A DNA stretch of 64,000 bases from Algoriphagus vanfongensis DSM 17529 (GTDB lineage Bacteria > Bacteroidota > Bacteroidia > Cytophagales > Cyclobacteriaceae): assembly GCF_000429465.1 (NCBI RefSeq), contig NZ_AUBX01000017.1, forward strand, positions 124,001-188,000, given 5' to 3'. Below are positions 12,214-21,341 of this stretch, piece after piece; the first letter of the stretch is position 1, and each line of letters opens with the position of its first letter. The notes under the pieces are model-generated. The model worked only from the letters and a program-made list of their open reading frames with translations. It ran no database searches and was not told the origin of the DNA. A program made the translations under genes and the position numbers.

Positions 12214-12786
12214 TCAAATTTTAGCTCTGATTCGGCTGAGAGTTTCGATAGTCATGTCTAAAAATGAAGCAATCTGACCTACAGAAGCTTTTTGGATGAC
12301 CTTGGGTTTCTTTTCCATCAGTTCCAAATACCTGTCCTTTGCAGATTTGAATTTGGCGAAGATGACCTGCTCTTCCAGTGCAATGTAATATTTCTCCAAA
12401 ATAATCCGGTATGCCCTTTCCATATCATGATAGCTGGCAAAACATTCCTGCAAGCTTTCATAAGAAATGCGGTAGAGCAAGGATTTTTCCAGTGTTTCTA
12501 TCGTTTCGTAGCTCGGGCTTCTGGTAATGAATGAGTGCATGGCGGTCACAAATTCACCTTCGAGTGAAAAGGAAACTGTGATTTCGCGGTTTTCTCTGAA
12601 ATAGAAACTTCTGGCTGAGCCTTCCGAGATAAAATAAAGGTAGTTGCTGACTTGTCCCAATTCCATCAGTTTGAAGCCTTTTTCGGCGTGAATTTCTTCC
12701 ATTCTGGATATGAAGTCCAAGCGTGCTGCTTCGCTGACGGTAGTGATATTTTCAAATAGGCCCGAAGATTGTTTCATGTTTGTCAA
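12214..12786 (-). CDS. Crp/Fnr-family transcriptional regulator
   Basis: 190 residues. The N-terminal half has the cyclic-nucleotide-binding jelly-roll pattern (for example LMELGQVSNYLYFISEGSARSFYF, then ITVSFSLEGEFVTAMHSF). The C-terminal half has a helix-turn-helix SVGQIASFLDMTIETLSRIRAKI. This short type, common in Bacteroidota, often lacks the canonical cAMP-binding Arg/Glu cluster, so the ligand is unknown. It is divergent from the beta-barrel gene at 12864 with a 77-bp shared promoter region, and might regulate it. Confidence 0.82.
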   Translation of the reverse strand: MTNMKQSSGLFENITTVSEAARLDFISRMEEIHAEKGFKLMELGQVSNYLYFISEGSARSFYFRENREITVSFSLEGEFVTAMHSFITRSPSYETIETLEKSLLYRISYESLQECFASYHDMERAYRIILEKYYIALEEQVIFAKFKSAKDRYLELMEKKPKVIQKASVGQIASFLDMTIETLSRIRAKI

Positions 12787-12803
12787 TTAAAAAAATCAGA
12801 AGC

Positions 12804-12837
12804 TTTGGTTACAAGTGATCGAAGACTGCTAGTTTTA
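12804..12837 (+). promoter_or_regulatory. Bacteroidota-type promoter for the beta-barrel gene
   Basis: A TTTG box (12804-12807) and TAGTTTTA (12830-12837) are separated by 22 bp. They resemble the Bacteroidota -33 TTTG / -7 TAnnTTTG promoter, with one mismatch in the -7 box. The CDS starts 26 bp after it. Confidence 0.4.
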
Positions 12838-12863
12838 TCTGAAATTTAAAACATAAAGAACAC

Positions 12864-13415
12864 ATGAGAAAGATTTTGGTCCTATTCTTCGCTTTGGGGT
12901 TGATGAGTACAGCTGCACAAGCACAGTTTGGCGTGAGGGCAGGCTTGTCTTCAGCTAATTTTTCCGATACCGATTTTAATTCCAATATGGGGTTTCATGG
13001 AGGTCTCTATTATCGAATCGATGCGGCTTTTTTGTCAATTGAACCGGGTATTCAGTATGCCCAAAAAGGCTATGAGACAGAGGCTGCGAGTATGGGAGGG
13101 GAGATTACCGAGACGATGAATTACATCGATGTGCCAGTTTTGGTGAGGTTGAATTTCCTGCCTGCGATCAATGTGTTTGCTGGACCACAGGCCAGTCTTT
13201 TGGTCTCTCGCAAGCGAGAAGAAGGTGGCGATACCCAGACATCGACTGAGCCTATCAAGGGCTACGATATAGGTGCTGTCGTAGGGATAGGAGTGAATCT
13301 ACCTGCCGGTTTCAATATTCAGGGCAGCTATGATTTGGGGCTATCAAGCTTGAATTATTACGATGTGGATGTCAAAAATCGAATATTTAAAGTCTCCTTA
13401 GGGTATGACTTTTAA
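12864..13415 (+). CDS. Outer-membrane beta-barrel protein (porin-family, small)
   Basis: 183 residues: signal peptide ending AQA-Q, then about eight amphipathic strands and the terminal aromatic SLGYDF. It shares architecture and several phrases (GFHGGLYYRI, IEPGIQYAQKGYETE, NLPAGFNIQGSYD) with the 192-residue protein at 6589-7167, so the two are paralogues. It is divergent from the Crp-like gene. The role is unknown. Confidence 0.8.
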   Translation: MRKILVLFFALGLMSTAAQAQFGVRAGLSSANFSDTDFNSNMGFHGGLYYRIDAAFLSIEPGIQYAQKGYETEAASMGGEITETMNYIDVPVLVRLNFLPAINVFAGPQASLLVSRKREEGGDTQTSTEPIKGYDIGAVVGIGVNLPAGFNIQGSYDLGLSSLNYYDVDVKNRIFKVSLGYDF

Positions 13416-13424
13416 CTACTTAAA

Positions 13425-13441
13425 GCCCGGTTTTTCCGGGC
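13425..13441. terminator. Hairpin between convergent genes
   Basis: GCCCGG TTTTT CCGGGC, followed by a T-rich run on the + strand (and A-rich on the left). It lies between the beta-barrel stop and the ruvC stop, so it can serve both convergent genes. Confidence 0.7.
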
Positions 13442-14017
13442 CTATTTTTTGACCCTATCTGGGTTTTCTTCGATAAATGACTTCCATCCGGCACTTCTCC
13501 CCCGTGTCTGCACGCGGCCTTCGTGGAAGTGATGGCAGAGAGCCACTGCCAAGGCATCTGTGGCATCTAATAGTTTGGGGATTTCGGTGAGTTTGAAAAG
13601 CGTCTGTAGCATGGCAGCGACTTGTTCTTTGGAAGCATTTCCATTTCCGGTGACAGATTGCTTGACTTTCTTGGGGGAATACTCAGTGATGGGAATCTCT
13701 CGAGCCAGCGCTGCAGCCATGGCTACACCTTGGGCTCGCCCCAGTTTGAGCATGGATTGTACATTTGCTCCATAAAATGGGGCTTCTAGCGCCACTGAGT
13801 CGGGTAGATATTCATCTATTATGCCGGTGATCCGCTCAAAAATCTTTTTTAGCTTAAGCTCATGTGTTTCATATTTTCTGAGGTGGATGACTCCGTATTG
13901 GAGTAGCTTGTAGCTTTTGCCTTCGGTGAGGATGAGTCCATACCCCATGACAGTGGTGCCCGGATCGATCCCTAATATGATTTTTTCCTTTGCTTGTTTT
14001 TCGCTTGCTTTACTCAC
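13442..14017 (-). CDS. ruvC: Holliday-junction resolvase RuvC
   Basis: Cuts four-way DNA junctions during recombinational repair, together with RuvAB. 191 residues. The first catalytic Asp is Asp18 in [13 protein letters not shown]. The Glu lies in [43 protein letters not shown] is the DNA-contact loop, and [14 protein letters not shown] supplies the last acidic residue. It is transcribed away from the glycosyltransferase operon, with only 21 bp between the two starts. Confidence 0.95.
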   Translation of the reverse strand: MSKASEKQAKEKIILGIDPGTTVMGYGLILTEGKSYKLLQYGVIHLRKYETHELKLKKIFERITGIIDEYLPDSVALEAPFYGANVQSMLKLGRAQGVAMAAALAREIPITEYSPKKVKQSVTGNGNASKEQVAAMLQTLFKLTEIPKLLDATDALAVALCHHFHEGRVQTRGRSAGWKSFIEENPDRVKK

Positions 14018-14038
14018 TCTCGCAAGTTAGCCCAAAAG

Positions 14039-15172
14039 ATGTTAAGTTTTTATTTGCTTTGCTCGATCGTCTATTTCGCCCTACTTGGATTGTTGAGTTT
14101 TTTTTGGAGAAAGGAGAGAAGCATCCCCGTAGATTTTTCTACTCCCACATGGCCAGTGACCTTGTTGATCCCCTTTCGAAATGAGGAGAAGAATATCCCG
14201 ATTCTCGTAGATTCACTACGAAAAATCGTGAGTCCCGAACTTAAGATTTTCCTGATAGATGATCAGAGTACAGATGCCTCTTGGGAAGTAGCCTTTAAGT
14301 GTATGCAGCAAGATTCCAGAATCAGCCTGCTGAGCTCTCCCGGTGAAGGAAAGAAGGATGCGATCAGCTATGGCGTGCTCCAAGCTGATTCCGAATGGAT
14401 CCTCACCTCGGATGCGGACTGTCAGTTTTCACCGGACTGGGTAGCCCGACTCCAACCTTATTTTGAAAAAGACGCTGCCCAACTCATAGCAGGTGCAGTA
14501 CAAGTGAATGGAAAAGAGGGGTTTTTGACAGTATTTCAACGGTTGGACTGGGCAAGCATCGCTCTCGTAAGTCAAGTTGCGATGGATTTTGACCGTCCAT
14601 TGATGTGTAGTGCGGCTAACCTAGCCTTTCGGAAATCTGCATTTGAAGCTGTCAATGGATATGAGGGAAACAAAAACTATCTCTCTGGAGACGATGAATT
14701 TCTGCTGAAAAAAATCGCCGATCGCTTTGGAAACGATAGTTGTGTAGCTGATTTTTCTTCTCATAATTTAGTTCTCACACAGGCTGAGAATGCCTGGCGA
14801 GATTTTCTCAATCAGCGTGCCCGATGGGCATCCAAATGGAACCTTCACAATTCTGTTTTACATGCCTTTCAGGCGGTGATTCCATTTGTGATACAGCTAT
14901 TTTGGATTGCTAGCTGGGGACTTTTAGGGCTAGGCTGGGAAGGAGTTGTGTGCTTTTTTAGTATTTGGACTGTGAAATTATTGGCAGAAAGACTGGCTTT
15001 GGGCAAAGTACTGCGTAGTTTTGAAATCCCTGTTCCCTGGTTTCACTATGTGATGACGAGCTTGGTGCATCCATGGTATATTTTAGCAGTCGGCATCTGG
15101 AGTTTCAGCCCCCGGATCCGATGGAAGGGGAGGCTGATCGAGACACCTAAAGTGAAAGTTGAGAGACTATGA
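14039..15172 (+). CDS. Family 2 glycosyltransferase, membrane-bound
   Basis: About 377 residues. I prefer the ATG at 14039 to the in-frame one at 13994, because the latter would run into the ruvC start. A TM helix is at the N-terminus. The GT-A domain shows LIPFRNEEKNI, FLIDDQSTDAS and DADCQFSPDW (the metal-binding DxD region). SGDDEFLLKKI and QRARWASKW are the processive-type (Q/R)xxRW signature. Two or three TM helices follow. It likely adds sugars to a membrane-linked or exported glycan. First gene of a seven-gene operon ending with ansA. Confidence 0.85.
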   Translation: MLSFYLLCSIVYFALLGLLSFFWRKERSIPVDFSTPTWPVTLLIPFRNEEKNIPILVDSLRKIVSPELKIFLIDDQSTDASWEVAFKCMQQDSRISLLSSPGEGKKDAISYGVLQADSEWILTSDADCQFSPDWVARLQPYFEKDAAQLIAGAVQVNGKEGFLTVFQRLDWASIALVSQVAMDFDRPLMCSAANLAFRKSAFEAVNGYEGNKNYLSGDDEFLLKKIADRFGNDSCVADFSSHNLVLTQAENAWRDFLNQRARWASKWNLHNSVLHAFQAVIPFVIQLFWIASWGLLGLGWEGVVCFFSIWTVKLLAERLALGKVLRSFEIPVPWFHYVMTSLVHPWYILAVGIWSFSPRIRWKGRLIETPKVKVERL

Positions 15173-15420
15173 GCGAAGACGAATTTGATTTATTGGATGA
15201 GTTGTATTTTGTACAGCCATACACCTATCTACAGGATACTCTAGAGTGGGAGTCCGCACGTATACTCACGACTTTGGCCAGTCTCTATGCCAAAGGTTTC
15301 ATCAAATGTCTGCAAGGTCCAGATGAGGAGAGGTTTGATCAGGTGGATATCTTGAAAGAAGGAGAGAGCTTGCTGTTTTTGGCAACCAAAGAAGGATTGC
15401 TGGCACATAATACCCAATAA
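15169..15420 (+). CDS. Small conserved-looking protein, unknown function
   Basis: An acidic 83-residue protein whose ATG overlaps the glycosyltransferase stop by 4 bp. The sequence DTLEWESARILTTLASLYAKGFIKCLQGPDEERFD is compatible with a small winged-helix fold (helix, helix, beta hairpin). No DNA-binding signature is clear. The coupling to neighbours supports that it is real. Function unknown. Confidence 0.6.
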   Translation: MSEDEFDLLDELYFVQPYTYLQDTLEWESARILTTLASLYAKGFIKCLQGPDEERFDQVDILKEGESLLFLATKEGLLAHNTQ

Positions 15421-15421
15421 G

Positions 15422-16633
15422 TTGATTTCAGAAAACGACAAATACCAACGGAAAGAATTAGAGCTCAAAGCTCTACTGGAAATCACTCAGGCGATCAATG
15501 AGAATCAGTCTGAGGCAGTACTGCTTAATATTTTCAAATTTACCTGCCTAGTCCATCTCAATATCAAATCTCTGATATTGTATTTGCAGCAGGAGTCAGG
15601 GTTTGAAAAGAAAATATCTCATGGAGTGCGCGGAAATGTGCCGGACCTGATTACAAACAGCCAGATCAAAGACGAAAAGGAAAGCGGGCAGTTGCTGTTG
15701 GAGCTAGAGGATGCCTATACTTTTGAAGAGTTGGAGACGTATTTGCCAGTTTATCACAAAGAGAAGATGTTGGCAATTCTTTTTCTAAAAAGGAAAAACG
15801 AGGAAGATGAATTGGATCTGGATTTTACTCAGGCATTGACCAATATTCTGGTGGTGGCTTTGGAAAATAAACGATTTGCAAGAAAACAACTGCAACAGGA
15901 AGTACTCAATAGAGAAGTGGCGATCGCTTCGCAAGTTCAGAAAATGCTCCTTCCGGATCAGTTGCCAGACGGAGAAGATATTCAGGCCAAAGTGACCTAT
16001 TTTCCCCATAGCAAAGTAGGAGGAGACTATTACGATTTTGTCCAGTCCACGGATCAAGAAGTCTACTTTTGTGTGGCTGATGTGTCAGGCAAAGGAATTG
16101 CCGCTGCACTTCTAATGTCCAATTTTCAGGCGGCGCTGAGGACATTGCTGCGAAGTGATGCGGACCTTCAGACGATTGTACGTCAGCTGAATTATACACT
16201 TTTTGAAAACACCAAAGGTGAGCGGTTTATTACGTTCTTCTTGGGGAAATTTGACAGAGTCACCAGGCGACTGGAGTACATCAATGCTGGACACAACCCT
16301 CCTGTACTCTGCAAAGAAAAGGAGAATCGTATTGAACTGTTGGAAGCGGGTACGACGATCTTGGGAGCTTTTGAAGAGCTGCCTTTTATGGAAATCGGCC
16401 ATAGAGAGATACCAGAGTCTTTCAGTATTCAGCTCTATACAGATGGTCTGACTGAGACGATGGATGAAAGCGAAAATGAGTACGGAGAGGAGAGATTGGC
16501 TGAATTTGTCCAGAAGAATATGGAGCTGGTGCCAGAGCAATTCCACAGTGAGTTTTTGGATGAATTGAAGACTTTTTCGGGAGAAGTACCGCTGCGAGAT
16601 GATCTGACTCTGTTTAGTATTAGGTTTTTTTAA
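15422..16633 (+). CDS. GAF-like sensor with SpoIIE/PP2C serine phosphatase domain
   Basis: 403 residues from a TTG start; the next Met is too far inside the domain, so TTG is the likely start, one base after the preceding stop. The first ~150 residues look like a GAF-type sensor. A short helix (LQQEVLNREVAIASQVQKMLLP) leads into the SpoIIE-type phosphatase, with GGDYYDF and VADVSGKGIAAALLM (metal-binding Asp) followed by NAGHNPPVL and LYTDGLTE. It probably dephosphorylates an anti-sigma antagonist, or signals within a partner-switch. The input signal is unknown. Confidence 0.87.
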   Translation: MISENDKYQRKELELKALLEITQAINENQSEAVLLNIFKFTCLVHLNIKSLILYLQQESGFEKKISHGVRGNVPDLITNSQIKDEKESGQLLLELEDAYTFEELETYLPVYHKEKMLAILFLKRKNEEDELDLDFTQALTNILVVALENKRFARKQLQQEVLNREVAIASQVQKMLLPDQLPDGEDIQAKVTYFPHSKVGGDYYDFVQSTDQEVYFCVADVSGKGIAAALLMSNFQAALRTLLRSDADLQTIVRQLNYTLFENTKGERFITFFLGKFDRVTRRLEYINAGHNPPVLCKEKENRIELLEAGTTILGAFEELPFMEIGHREIPESFSIQLYTDGLTETMDESENEYGEERLAEFVQKNMELVPEQFHSEFLDELKTFSGEVPLRDDLTLFSIRFF

Positions 16634-16636
16634 TTT

Positions 16637-17260
16637 ATGCCTCTTTTTCACAAAACTCCAGCCCTTGCCAAATGGCTTTTCCCTCAGCGGATCTGGGAGG
16701 GAGGTGAAAAGAAACTATACTTGACATTTGATGATGGACCTGTGCCGGGAGCTACGGATTATGTGCTCAATGAACTGGCGAAAAGGAAAATGAAAGCCAG
16801 TTTTTTTGTCGTAGGAGACAATGTGCGCAAATATCCGGACTTGGCTCGGGATATTCAGGATGAAGGGCATGCCATAGGGAATCATACCTACAATCATCTT
16901 TTGGGGATAAAAACTCCAATTGCTGCCTACCTGGCAAATGTCAGAAAATGTGATCAGGTCATCCAAGACACAGTAGGGTGTCGGCCTACTTTATTTCGAC
17001 CTCCTTATGGATGGATGAAGAGTACTCAGGCGCGAGAAATTGCCAAAACCCATGATGTCATCATGTGGTCTTTGCTGACTGGCGATTATGATCCCGATCT
17101 CAGTGCGGAGCATATCGCAGGGGTTTGTAAAAAATATGCGAGGCTGGGTTCTATTGTACTCTTTCATGATCAGGAAAAAACCAGATCCCTATTGCCTCTG
17201 CTGTTACCGGACGTTTTAGATTTTATTGGGGATCAGGGTTGGGAAACTAACGTCCTATAG
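16637..17260 (+). CDS. Polysaccharide deacetylase (NodB-homology, CE4)
   Basis: 207 residues with the metal-dependent NodB motifs. LTFDDGPVPGAT carries the catalytic base Asp and metal-binding Asp; GNHTYNHL carries the two metal His; FRPPYGW and a terminal LFHDQ complete the site. It removes N-acetyl groups from a sugar polymer such as peptidoglycan or an exopolysaccharide intermediate. No signal peptide is seen, so it may act in the cytoplasm or at the membrane with the flanking glycosyltransferases. Three bases separate it from the upstream phosphatase. Confidence 0.9.
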   Translation: MPLFHKTPALAKWLFPQRIWEGGEKKLYLTFDDGPVPGATDYVLNELAKRKMKASFFVVGDNVRKYPDLARDIQDEGHAIGNHTYNHLLGIKTPIAAYLANVRKCDQVIQDTVGCRPTLFRPPYGWMKSTQAREIAKTHDVIMWSLLTGDYDPDLSAEHIAGVCKKYARLGSIVLFHDQEKTRSLLPLLLPDVLDFIGDQGWETNVL

Positions 17261-18364
17261 ATGGGAGCTTGGTTGCTAATATGCTGTGCCTTGCTGCTAG
17301 TTCAGTACCTAGTCTTGATAGGGTGGATCAGTATTGGCTGGAAAAGCCAAGCTATCAATCATTTTGTTGACCCTCCTTCTGTTTCTATTCTTGTGGCGGC
17401 CCGGAATGAAGAAGAACATTTGCCTCGATTGTTGGATTCTTTTGCACGGCTTAAGTACCCGTCCAGTAAAATTCAGTTTCTCTTTGTGGATGATCAAAGT
17501 ACGGACAGTACGTTAGATATTTTGAAGGAGTGGTGCAAGAAAAGAAAAAACGCTAGGGTCATTATTTCTCAAACATCTCATTCTGATTTGCCAACTAACT
17601 ATAAAGCGAAGGCATTGGCTGAATTATCCGACTTGGCCGATGGAGACTATTTTCTTTTTACAGATGCAGACTGCGTTGTGAATTCAGATTGGATTCAAGG
17701 GGTGTTGGCTGGTTTTAGTGAAAAAACCGGAATGGTCGTTGGGGTCACTCAAGTGTGTGGGTCTGGTTTATTACAGAAGTTTCAGGAATTGGATTGGTGG
17801 CATACGGAGGGTTTTCTCAAAGTGTCCTCTGACTTAGGGATTCTATCCAGTGGGATGGGAAATAATATGGCTATTAGTCGTAGTGCTTATATTGAGTGTG
17901 GAGGATTTCATAGTTTGCCTTTTAGCATGACCGAAGATCTGGAAATCACGAAGGTGATTCAATCCCTAGGCTATGAAATTAGGTGGGAAGTGAGATCGGA
18001 AACGAAAGTACAAACCAAAGCTGAGCTCGGTTTAGCCAGACTTCTCAAGCAGAGGAAGCGATGGATGGCTGGAGTCATGACTCTTCCATTCTATTGGAAG
18101 CTTGTCTTGGCGATTCAGTTTCTTTATTTTCCGTTTGTCGGGTGGATGATTTATCAGCTTGGGCCTGGGATCCTATTTTTAGCACTTGTTAAATCTGCAT
18201 TACAGGCATGTTTTCTTAGGCTATTTGCGGGTAAAGCGGGGGTTAAATTATCCTTTACCAGACTGCTGGCTTTTGATTTTTACTTTTTTCCTACCACCTC
18301 CCTGACAATTCTTTATTACTTTTGGCCCTCTCCAATACAATGGAAGTCCAGAATATACCCATGA
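17261..18364 (+). CDS. Family 2 glycosyltransferase, membrane-bound
   Basis: 367 residues, starting directly after the deacetylase stop. N-terminal TM helix. The GT-A domain has ILVAARNEEEHLPRL, FVDDQSTDST, FTDADCVVNSDW (DxD), SMTEDLEITK and QRKRWMAG, followed by C-terminal TM helices. It has the same architecture as the glycosyltransferase at 14039, but the two are divergent in sequence, so they probably add different sugars of one glycan. Its stop codon overlaps the TatD start (ATGA). Confidence 0.87.
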   Translation: MGAWLLICCALLLVQYLVLIGWISIGWKSQAINHFVDPPSVSILVAARNEEEHLPRLLDSFARLKYPSSKIQFLFVDDQSTDSTLDILKEWCKKRKNARVIISQTSHSDLPTNYKAKALAELSDLADGDYFLFTDADCVVNSDWIQGVLAGFSEKTGMVVGVTQVCGSGLLQKFQELDWWHTEGFLKVSSDLGILSSGMGNNMAISRSAYIECGGFHSLPFSMTEDLEITKVIQSLGYEIRWEVRSETKVQTKAELGLARLLKQRKRWMAGVMTLPFYWKLVLAIQFLYFPFVGWMIYQLGPGILFLALVKSALQACFLRLFAGKAGVKLSFTRLLAFDFYFFPTTSLTILYYFWPSPIQWKSRIYP

Positions 18365-19137
18365 ACCTACTAGATACACACGCTCATATCTATTCCAGTA
18401 AGTTTGATGCGGATCGAGATCAAGTGATCGCTGAGATCCGGGCCGCAGGAATAGAGAAAATTTTCATGCCCAATGTGGATGTCTCTACGATAGAGGCGAT
18501 GTTGGATTGCGAAAAACGCTACCCAGATCTTTGCATCCCGATGATGGGACTGCATCCCTGTGATGTAAAAGAGGATTTTGAAAAGCAGCTGGAAGTGATG
18601 AGAAACTGGCTCGACCAGAGGCCATTTGCGGCAGTGGGAGAGATTGGGTTGGATTTGTATTGGGACAAGACTTTTTTTGAGCAGCAAAAAAGTGCTCTTA
18701 GGACTCAAATTTCCTGGGCGAAAGAAAAGCAACTTCCCATAGTGCTACACTGTCGGGAATCGATGGATGAAACCATTGAGATCATTCGTGAGGAACATGA
18801 TGGAAAGCTGAGAGGGATTTTTCACTGTTTCAATGGGAATCTGCTTCAAGCTAATCAAATTATTGAAATGGGATTTCTCCTGGGGATCGGGGGAGTCAGT
18901 ACCTACAAAAATGGAGGTTTGGATCAGGTGCTTCCCCATATCGGGATAGAGAATATGGTTTTGGAAACGGATGCCCCATACTTGTCACCTGTTCCCTTTC
19001 GTGGGAAAAGAAATACTCCCGCCTATCTTCCTTATATTGCCGAAAGAGTAGGAGACTTGGTGCACCTGAGCAAGGAGGATGTAGCCAAGCAGACAAAAGA
19101 AAATGCTTTGAACCTTTTCAAAGAGTTTAAGCTATGA
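18361..19137 (+). CDS. TatD-family metal-dependent hydrolase (DNase-like)
   Basis: 258 residues from the ATG at 18361, which forms an ATGA overlap with the preceding stop. The ATG at 18322 would only read through the glycosyltransferase end. Motifs: DTHAHIY (metal His), GLHPCDV, GEIGLDLYWD (metal Glu), HCRES, IFHCFNG and ETDAPYLSP. These are typical of TatD nucleases/amidohydrolases with a TIM barrel. It may act in DNA quality control. Its membership of an envelope-glycan operon is probably only co-location. Confidence 0.92.
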   Translation: MNLLDTHAHIYSSKFDADRDQVIAEIRAAGIEKIFMPNVDVSTIEAMLDCEKRYPDLCIPMMGLHPCDVKEDFEKQLEVMRNWLDQRPFAAVGEIGLDLYWDKTFFEQQKSALRTQISWAKEKQLPIVLHCRESMDETIEIIREEHDGKLRGIFHCFNGNLLQANQIIEMGFLLGIGGVSTYKNGGLDQVLPHIGIENMVLETDAPYLSPVPFRGKRNTPAYLPYIAERVGDLVHLSKEDVAKQTKENALNLFKEFKL

Positions 19138-20201
19138 ATTATAAGATCATTAGACTCAATACCCAGATCAAGTCCAGCAGAACTTCGTCCGTATTGATTA
19201 TTTATACTGGGGGTACTCTAGGGATGGCCTATGATGAAGGAGGCTCTTTGGTGCCATTTAACTTTGGTCAGATTTTGGAAAAAATCCCCATCCTGTCCAA
19301 TATGGATATTGCGATCACGGTGATCTCTTTTCCGGAGCCTATCGATTCGTCCAATGTATCCATGCACCACTGGAAGGATATGGCCTATATCATCTATGAA
19401 AACTACGATAGTTATGATGGTTTTGTAGTGCTACATGGCACGGATACAATGGCATATTCAGCTTCCATGCTCAGCTATATGCTTCATGGCTTGAACAAGC
19501 CGGTGATTTTCACAGGGGCTCAGTTGCCGATCTCAGCAATGAGATCAGATGCCAGGGAAAACCTAATGACCAGTCTTGAAATCGCAACGGCCAAAATCGA
19601 TGATTACCCTATTGTGCCAGAGGTTTGTGTTTTTTTCAATCACATGCTTCTTCGGGGCAATCGTGCCAAAAAAGTGCAGAGCGTGCACTTCGATGCTTTC
19701 GAGTCAGAAAACTATCCTAATCTAGCTGAGTCAGGAATCGTCATTGATTACAATACAGCTGCAATCCGCCCTTACGAGTCACACCGAAAATTAGTAAATC
19801 TGAATGATCTGGATAATCGTGTGATGGTATTGAAGCTTTTTCCGGGTATCACTGAGAAAGTGATGGATGCCTGCTTTGCCATAGAAGGTCTCAAAGGGGT
19901 AGTGTTGGAGACCTATGGGTCAGGAAATAGTCCAAGCGAAGCGTGGTTTATGAAGTCACTCGAAAGGGCCGTGAAGAAAGGATTGATCATTCTCAATGTA
20001 TCCCAATGCAATGGCGGCCGTGTGATCCAAGGACGCTACGAGACTTCCCGAGAGCTGCTCAACGTAGGAGTGGTCAGTGGTGCTGATATGACAACAGAAG
20101 CGGCAGTCACCAAGCTGATGTTTTTGCTTGGTCAGGAGAAAACTACCGAAGAAATTCGGCGAAAACTGACTATTCCTATAGCTGGGGAAATGACTGCTTA
20201 G
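19134..20201 (+). CDS. ansA: Type I L-asparaginase
   Basis: Hydrolyses L-asparagine to aspartate and ammonia, cytoplasmic type. It has 355 residues. The first nucleophile motif IYTGGTLGM carries a catalytic Thr. The second, VVLHGTDTMAYSASML, carries Thr/Asp, with the catalytic Lys further on. TGAQLPISAMRSDARENL is characteristic. The C-domain SQCNGGRVIQGRYETS is the usual allosteric/dimer part of type I enzymes. No signal peptide. It overlaps TatD by 4 bp and ends the operon at a strong hairpin. Confidence 0.93.
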   Translation: MNYKIIRLNTQIKSSRTSSVLIIYTGGTLGMAYDEGGSLVPFNFGQILEKIPILSNMDIAITVISFPEPIDSSNVSMHHWKDMAYIIYENYDSYDGFVVLHGTDTMAYSASMLSYMLHGLNKPVIFTGAQLPISAMRSDARENLMTSLEIATAKIDDYPIVPEVCVFFNHMLLRGNRAKKVQSVHFDAFESENYPNLAESGIVIDYNTAAIRPYESHRKLVNLNDLDNRVMVLKLFPGITEKVMDACFAIEGLKGVVLETYGSGNSPSEAWFMKSLERAVKKGLIILNVSQCNGGRVIQGRYETSRELLNVGVVSGADMTTEAAVTKLMFLLGQEKTTEEIRRKLTIPIAGEMTA

Positions 20202-20246
20202 TATAAGGGTTAAAGTGTTGAATTTCATTCTATAAAAAAAACTTTC

Positions 20247-20280
20247 GAAAGATCTCCCAAAGGAGATCTTTCTAGTTTTA
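20247..20280 (+). terminator. Intrinsic terminator after ansA
   Basis: An 11-bp perfect stem GAAAGATCTCC / GGAGATCTTTC with a CAAA loop (20247-20272), followed by TAGTTTTA. Confidence 0.8.
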
Positions 20281-20313
20281 TATTTAGGTCAAAACTCTAA
20301 CCTAATTTTTAAG

Positions 20314-20961
20314 ATGGATTTTTGGAAAAAAATAATTTTTGTTTCGCTTGTAAGCATCTTCTTGGGATGCAGTGTCGATCAATCTGATGAACCGGCTATC
20401 GAAGAGGAAGAATTGGTGTTTGTGGAGGAGTTGTTCTCTTTTGGTATAGCTCATCAAACTTCTAACTCTGAATTGGCTTGGGATTGGAAATCATCTTCTC
20501 CGTATTTACCTGTACATATTTTGAATCAAGAAGGGAAGGTGGTCAGTGGACAAATTACCCTGCCGTGGTTTACTCAGGGAAATGCATTGAGTGTGGCTGA
20601 GCCGCCGGTTTTGGTCGAAAAAGGTTGGGGTCTGGTATTTCGAAATTTCGGAACAGAAAGTCAGGGAGTTAGCAGGCCCTATTTTGCATTATATAATTCT
20701 GAGACCAAAAAGCTATTGGTCATGGTGTATAATGCCAAAAACGACTCAGGTAATTATTTGATCTCAAAACTCAGTCTGTCAAACGCGTCAGGGTTCTTGC
20801 TGAAAGAGCTGGAGTCTGAGCCATGTGAAATAATTCAATACGATTCTTGGTTCAATATGGAATTTGATCTGGCGGAGGTAGCTATTACACCGGACTTTTC
20901 AGAATCTCAAATTCAAATTGAGTCCACAGGTTATCAGCTAGTTACTTTTTCGAATAAGTGA
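20314..20961 (+). CDS. Hypothetical lipoprotein
   Basis: 215 residues. The signal peptide ends in the lipobox LGCS (Cys19), followed by an acidic spacer (DQSDEPAIEEEE), so the product is an exported lipid-anchored protein. The mature part is beta-rich with repeated aromatic strands. I do not recognise a family. It stands alone after the ansA terminator and is the last protein-coding gene before the tRNA. Confidence 0.65.
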   Translation: MDFWKKIIFVSLVSIFLGCSVDQSDEPAIEEEELVFVEELFSFGIAHQTSNSELAWDWKSSSPYLPVHILNQEGKVVSGQITLPWFTQGNALSVAEPPVLVEKGWGLVFRNFGTESQGVSRPYFALYNSETKKLLVMVYNAKNDSGNYLISKLSLSNASGFLLKELESEPCEIIQYDSWFNMEFDLAEVAITPDFSESQIQIESTGYQLVTFSNK

Positions 20962-21040
20962 TCTGAGGTGAATTCATCTTTCAGGAAGGGATTGTAAGCA
21001 TTTAAAAACCTGTCAGACCTCAATAATTTTCTCGGTATAG

Positions 21041-21072
21041 TTTGTCAAAAGAGGGAATATTTACTTCCTTTG
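21041..21072 (+). promoter_or_regulatory. Bacteroidota-type promoter for tRNA-Ser
   Basis: TTTG (21041-21044) and TTCCTTTG (21065-21072) are spaced by 20 bp, matching the -33/-7 layout with one mismatch in the -7 element. The tRNA begins 38 bp downstream. Confidence 0.45.
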
Positions 21073-21109
21073 CACTCCGATTCGGTACGAGGGTCGGTAG
21101 ATCAAACAC

Positions 21110-21197
21110 AGAGAGGTGTCCGAGTGGTTGAAGGAGCACGCCTGGAAAGCGTGTATACCCCTAAAGGGTATCGAGGGTTCGAATCCCTTCCTCTCTG
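21110..21197 (+). tRNA. tRNA-Ser (anticodon GGA)
   Basis: 88 nt with a long variable arm, as expected for serine. The acceptor stem is AGAGAGG / CCTCTCT. The anticodon arm is CACGC-CTGGAAA-GCGTG with anticodon GGA. The variable arm is TATACCCCTAAAGGGTAT, and the T arm contains GGTTCGAATCC. CCA is not encoded (discriminator G is followed by CAA). Its 3' end borders the mobile region and is the likely insertion site of the element. Confidence 0.95.
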
Positions 21198-21203
21198 CAA
21201 GTA

Positions 21204-21242
21204 AAAACCCTAATTATCTGAAAAAGTGATAGTTAGGGTTTT
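21204..21242. terminator. Bidirectional terminator after tRNA-Ser
   Basis: A 10-bp perfect stem AAAACCCTAA / TTAGGGTTTT, extended by TTATC/GATAG, with A and T runs at both sides. It begins 6 bp after the tRNA 3' end. Confidence 0.75.
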
Positions 21243-21249
21243 ATTTTTT

Positions 21250-21273
21250 AAATCAGTAGCGAAATCAGTAGCG
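21250..21273. repeat. Tandem 12-bp direct repeat next to tRNA-Ser
   Basis: AAATCAGTAGCG occurs twice head-to-tail with no gap, 53 bp after the tRNA. It could be a recombinase arm site, or a slippage product. Confidence 0.7.
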
Positions 21274-21341
21274 AATTCATCCGTTTTTTGATCAAAAAAG
21301 AGCTTCAGAATAAATTTTCCAGAAGATAGCCTTTTTCCAAC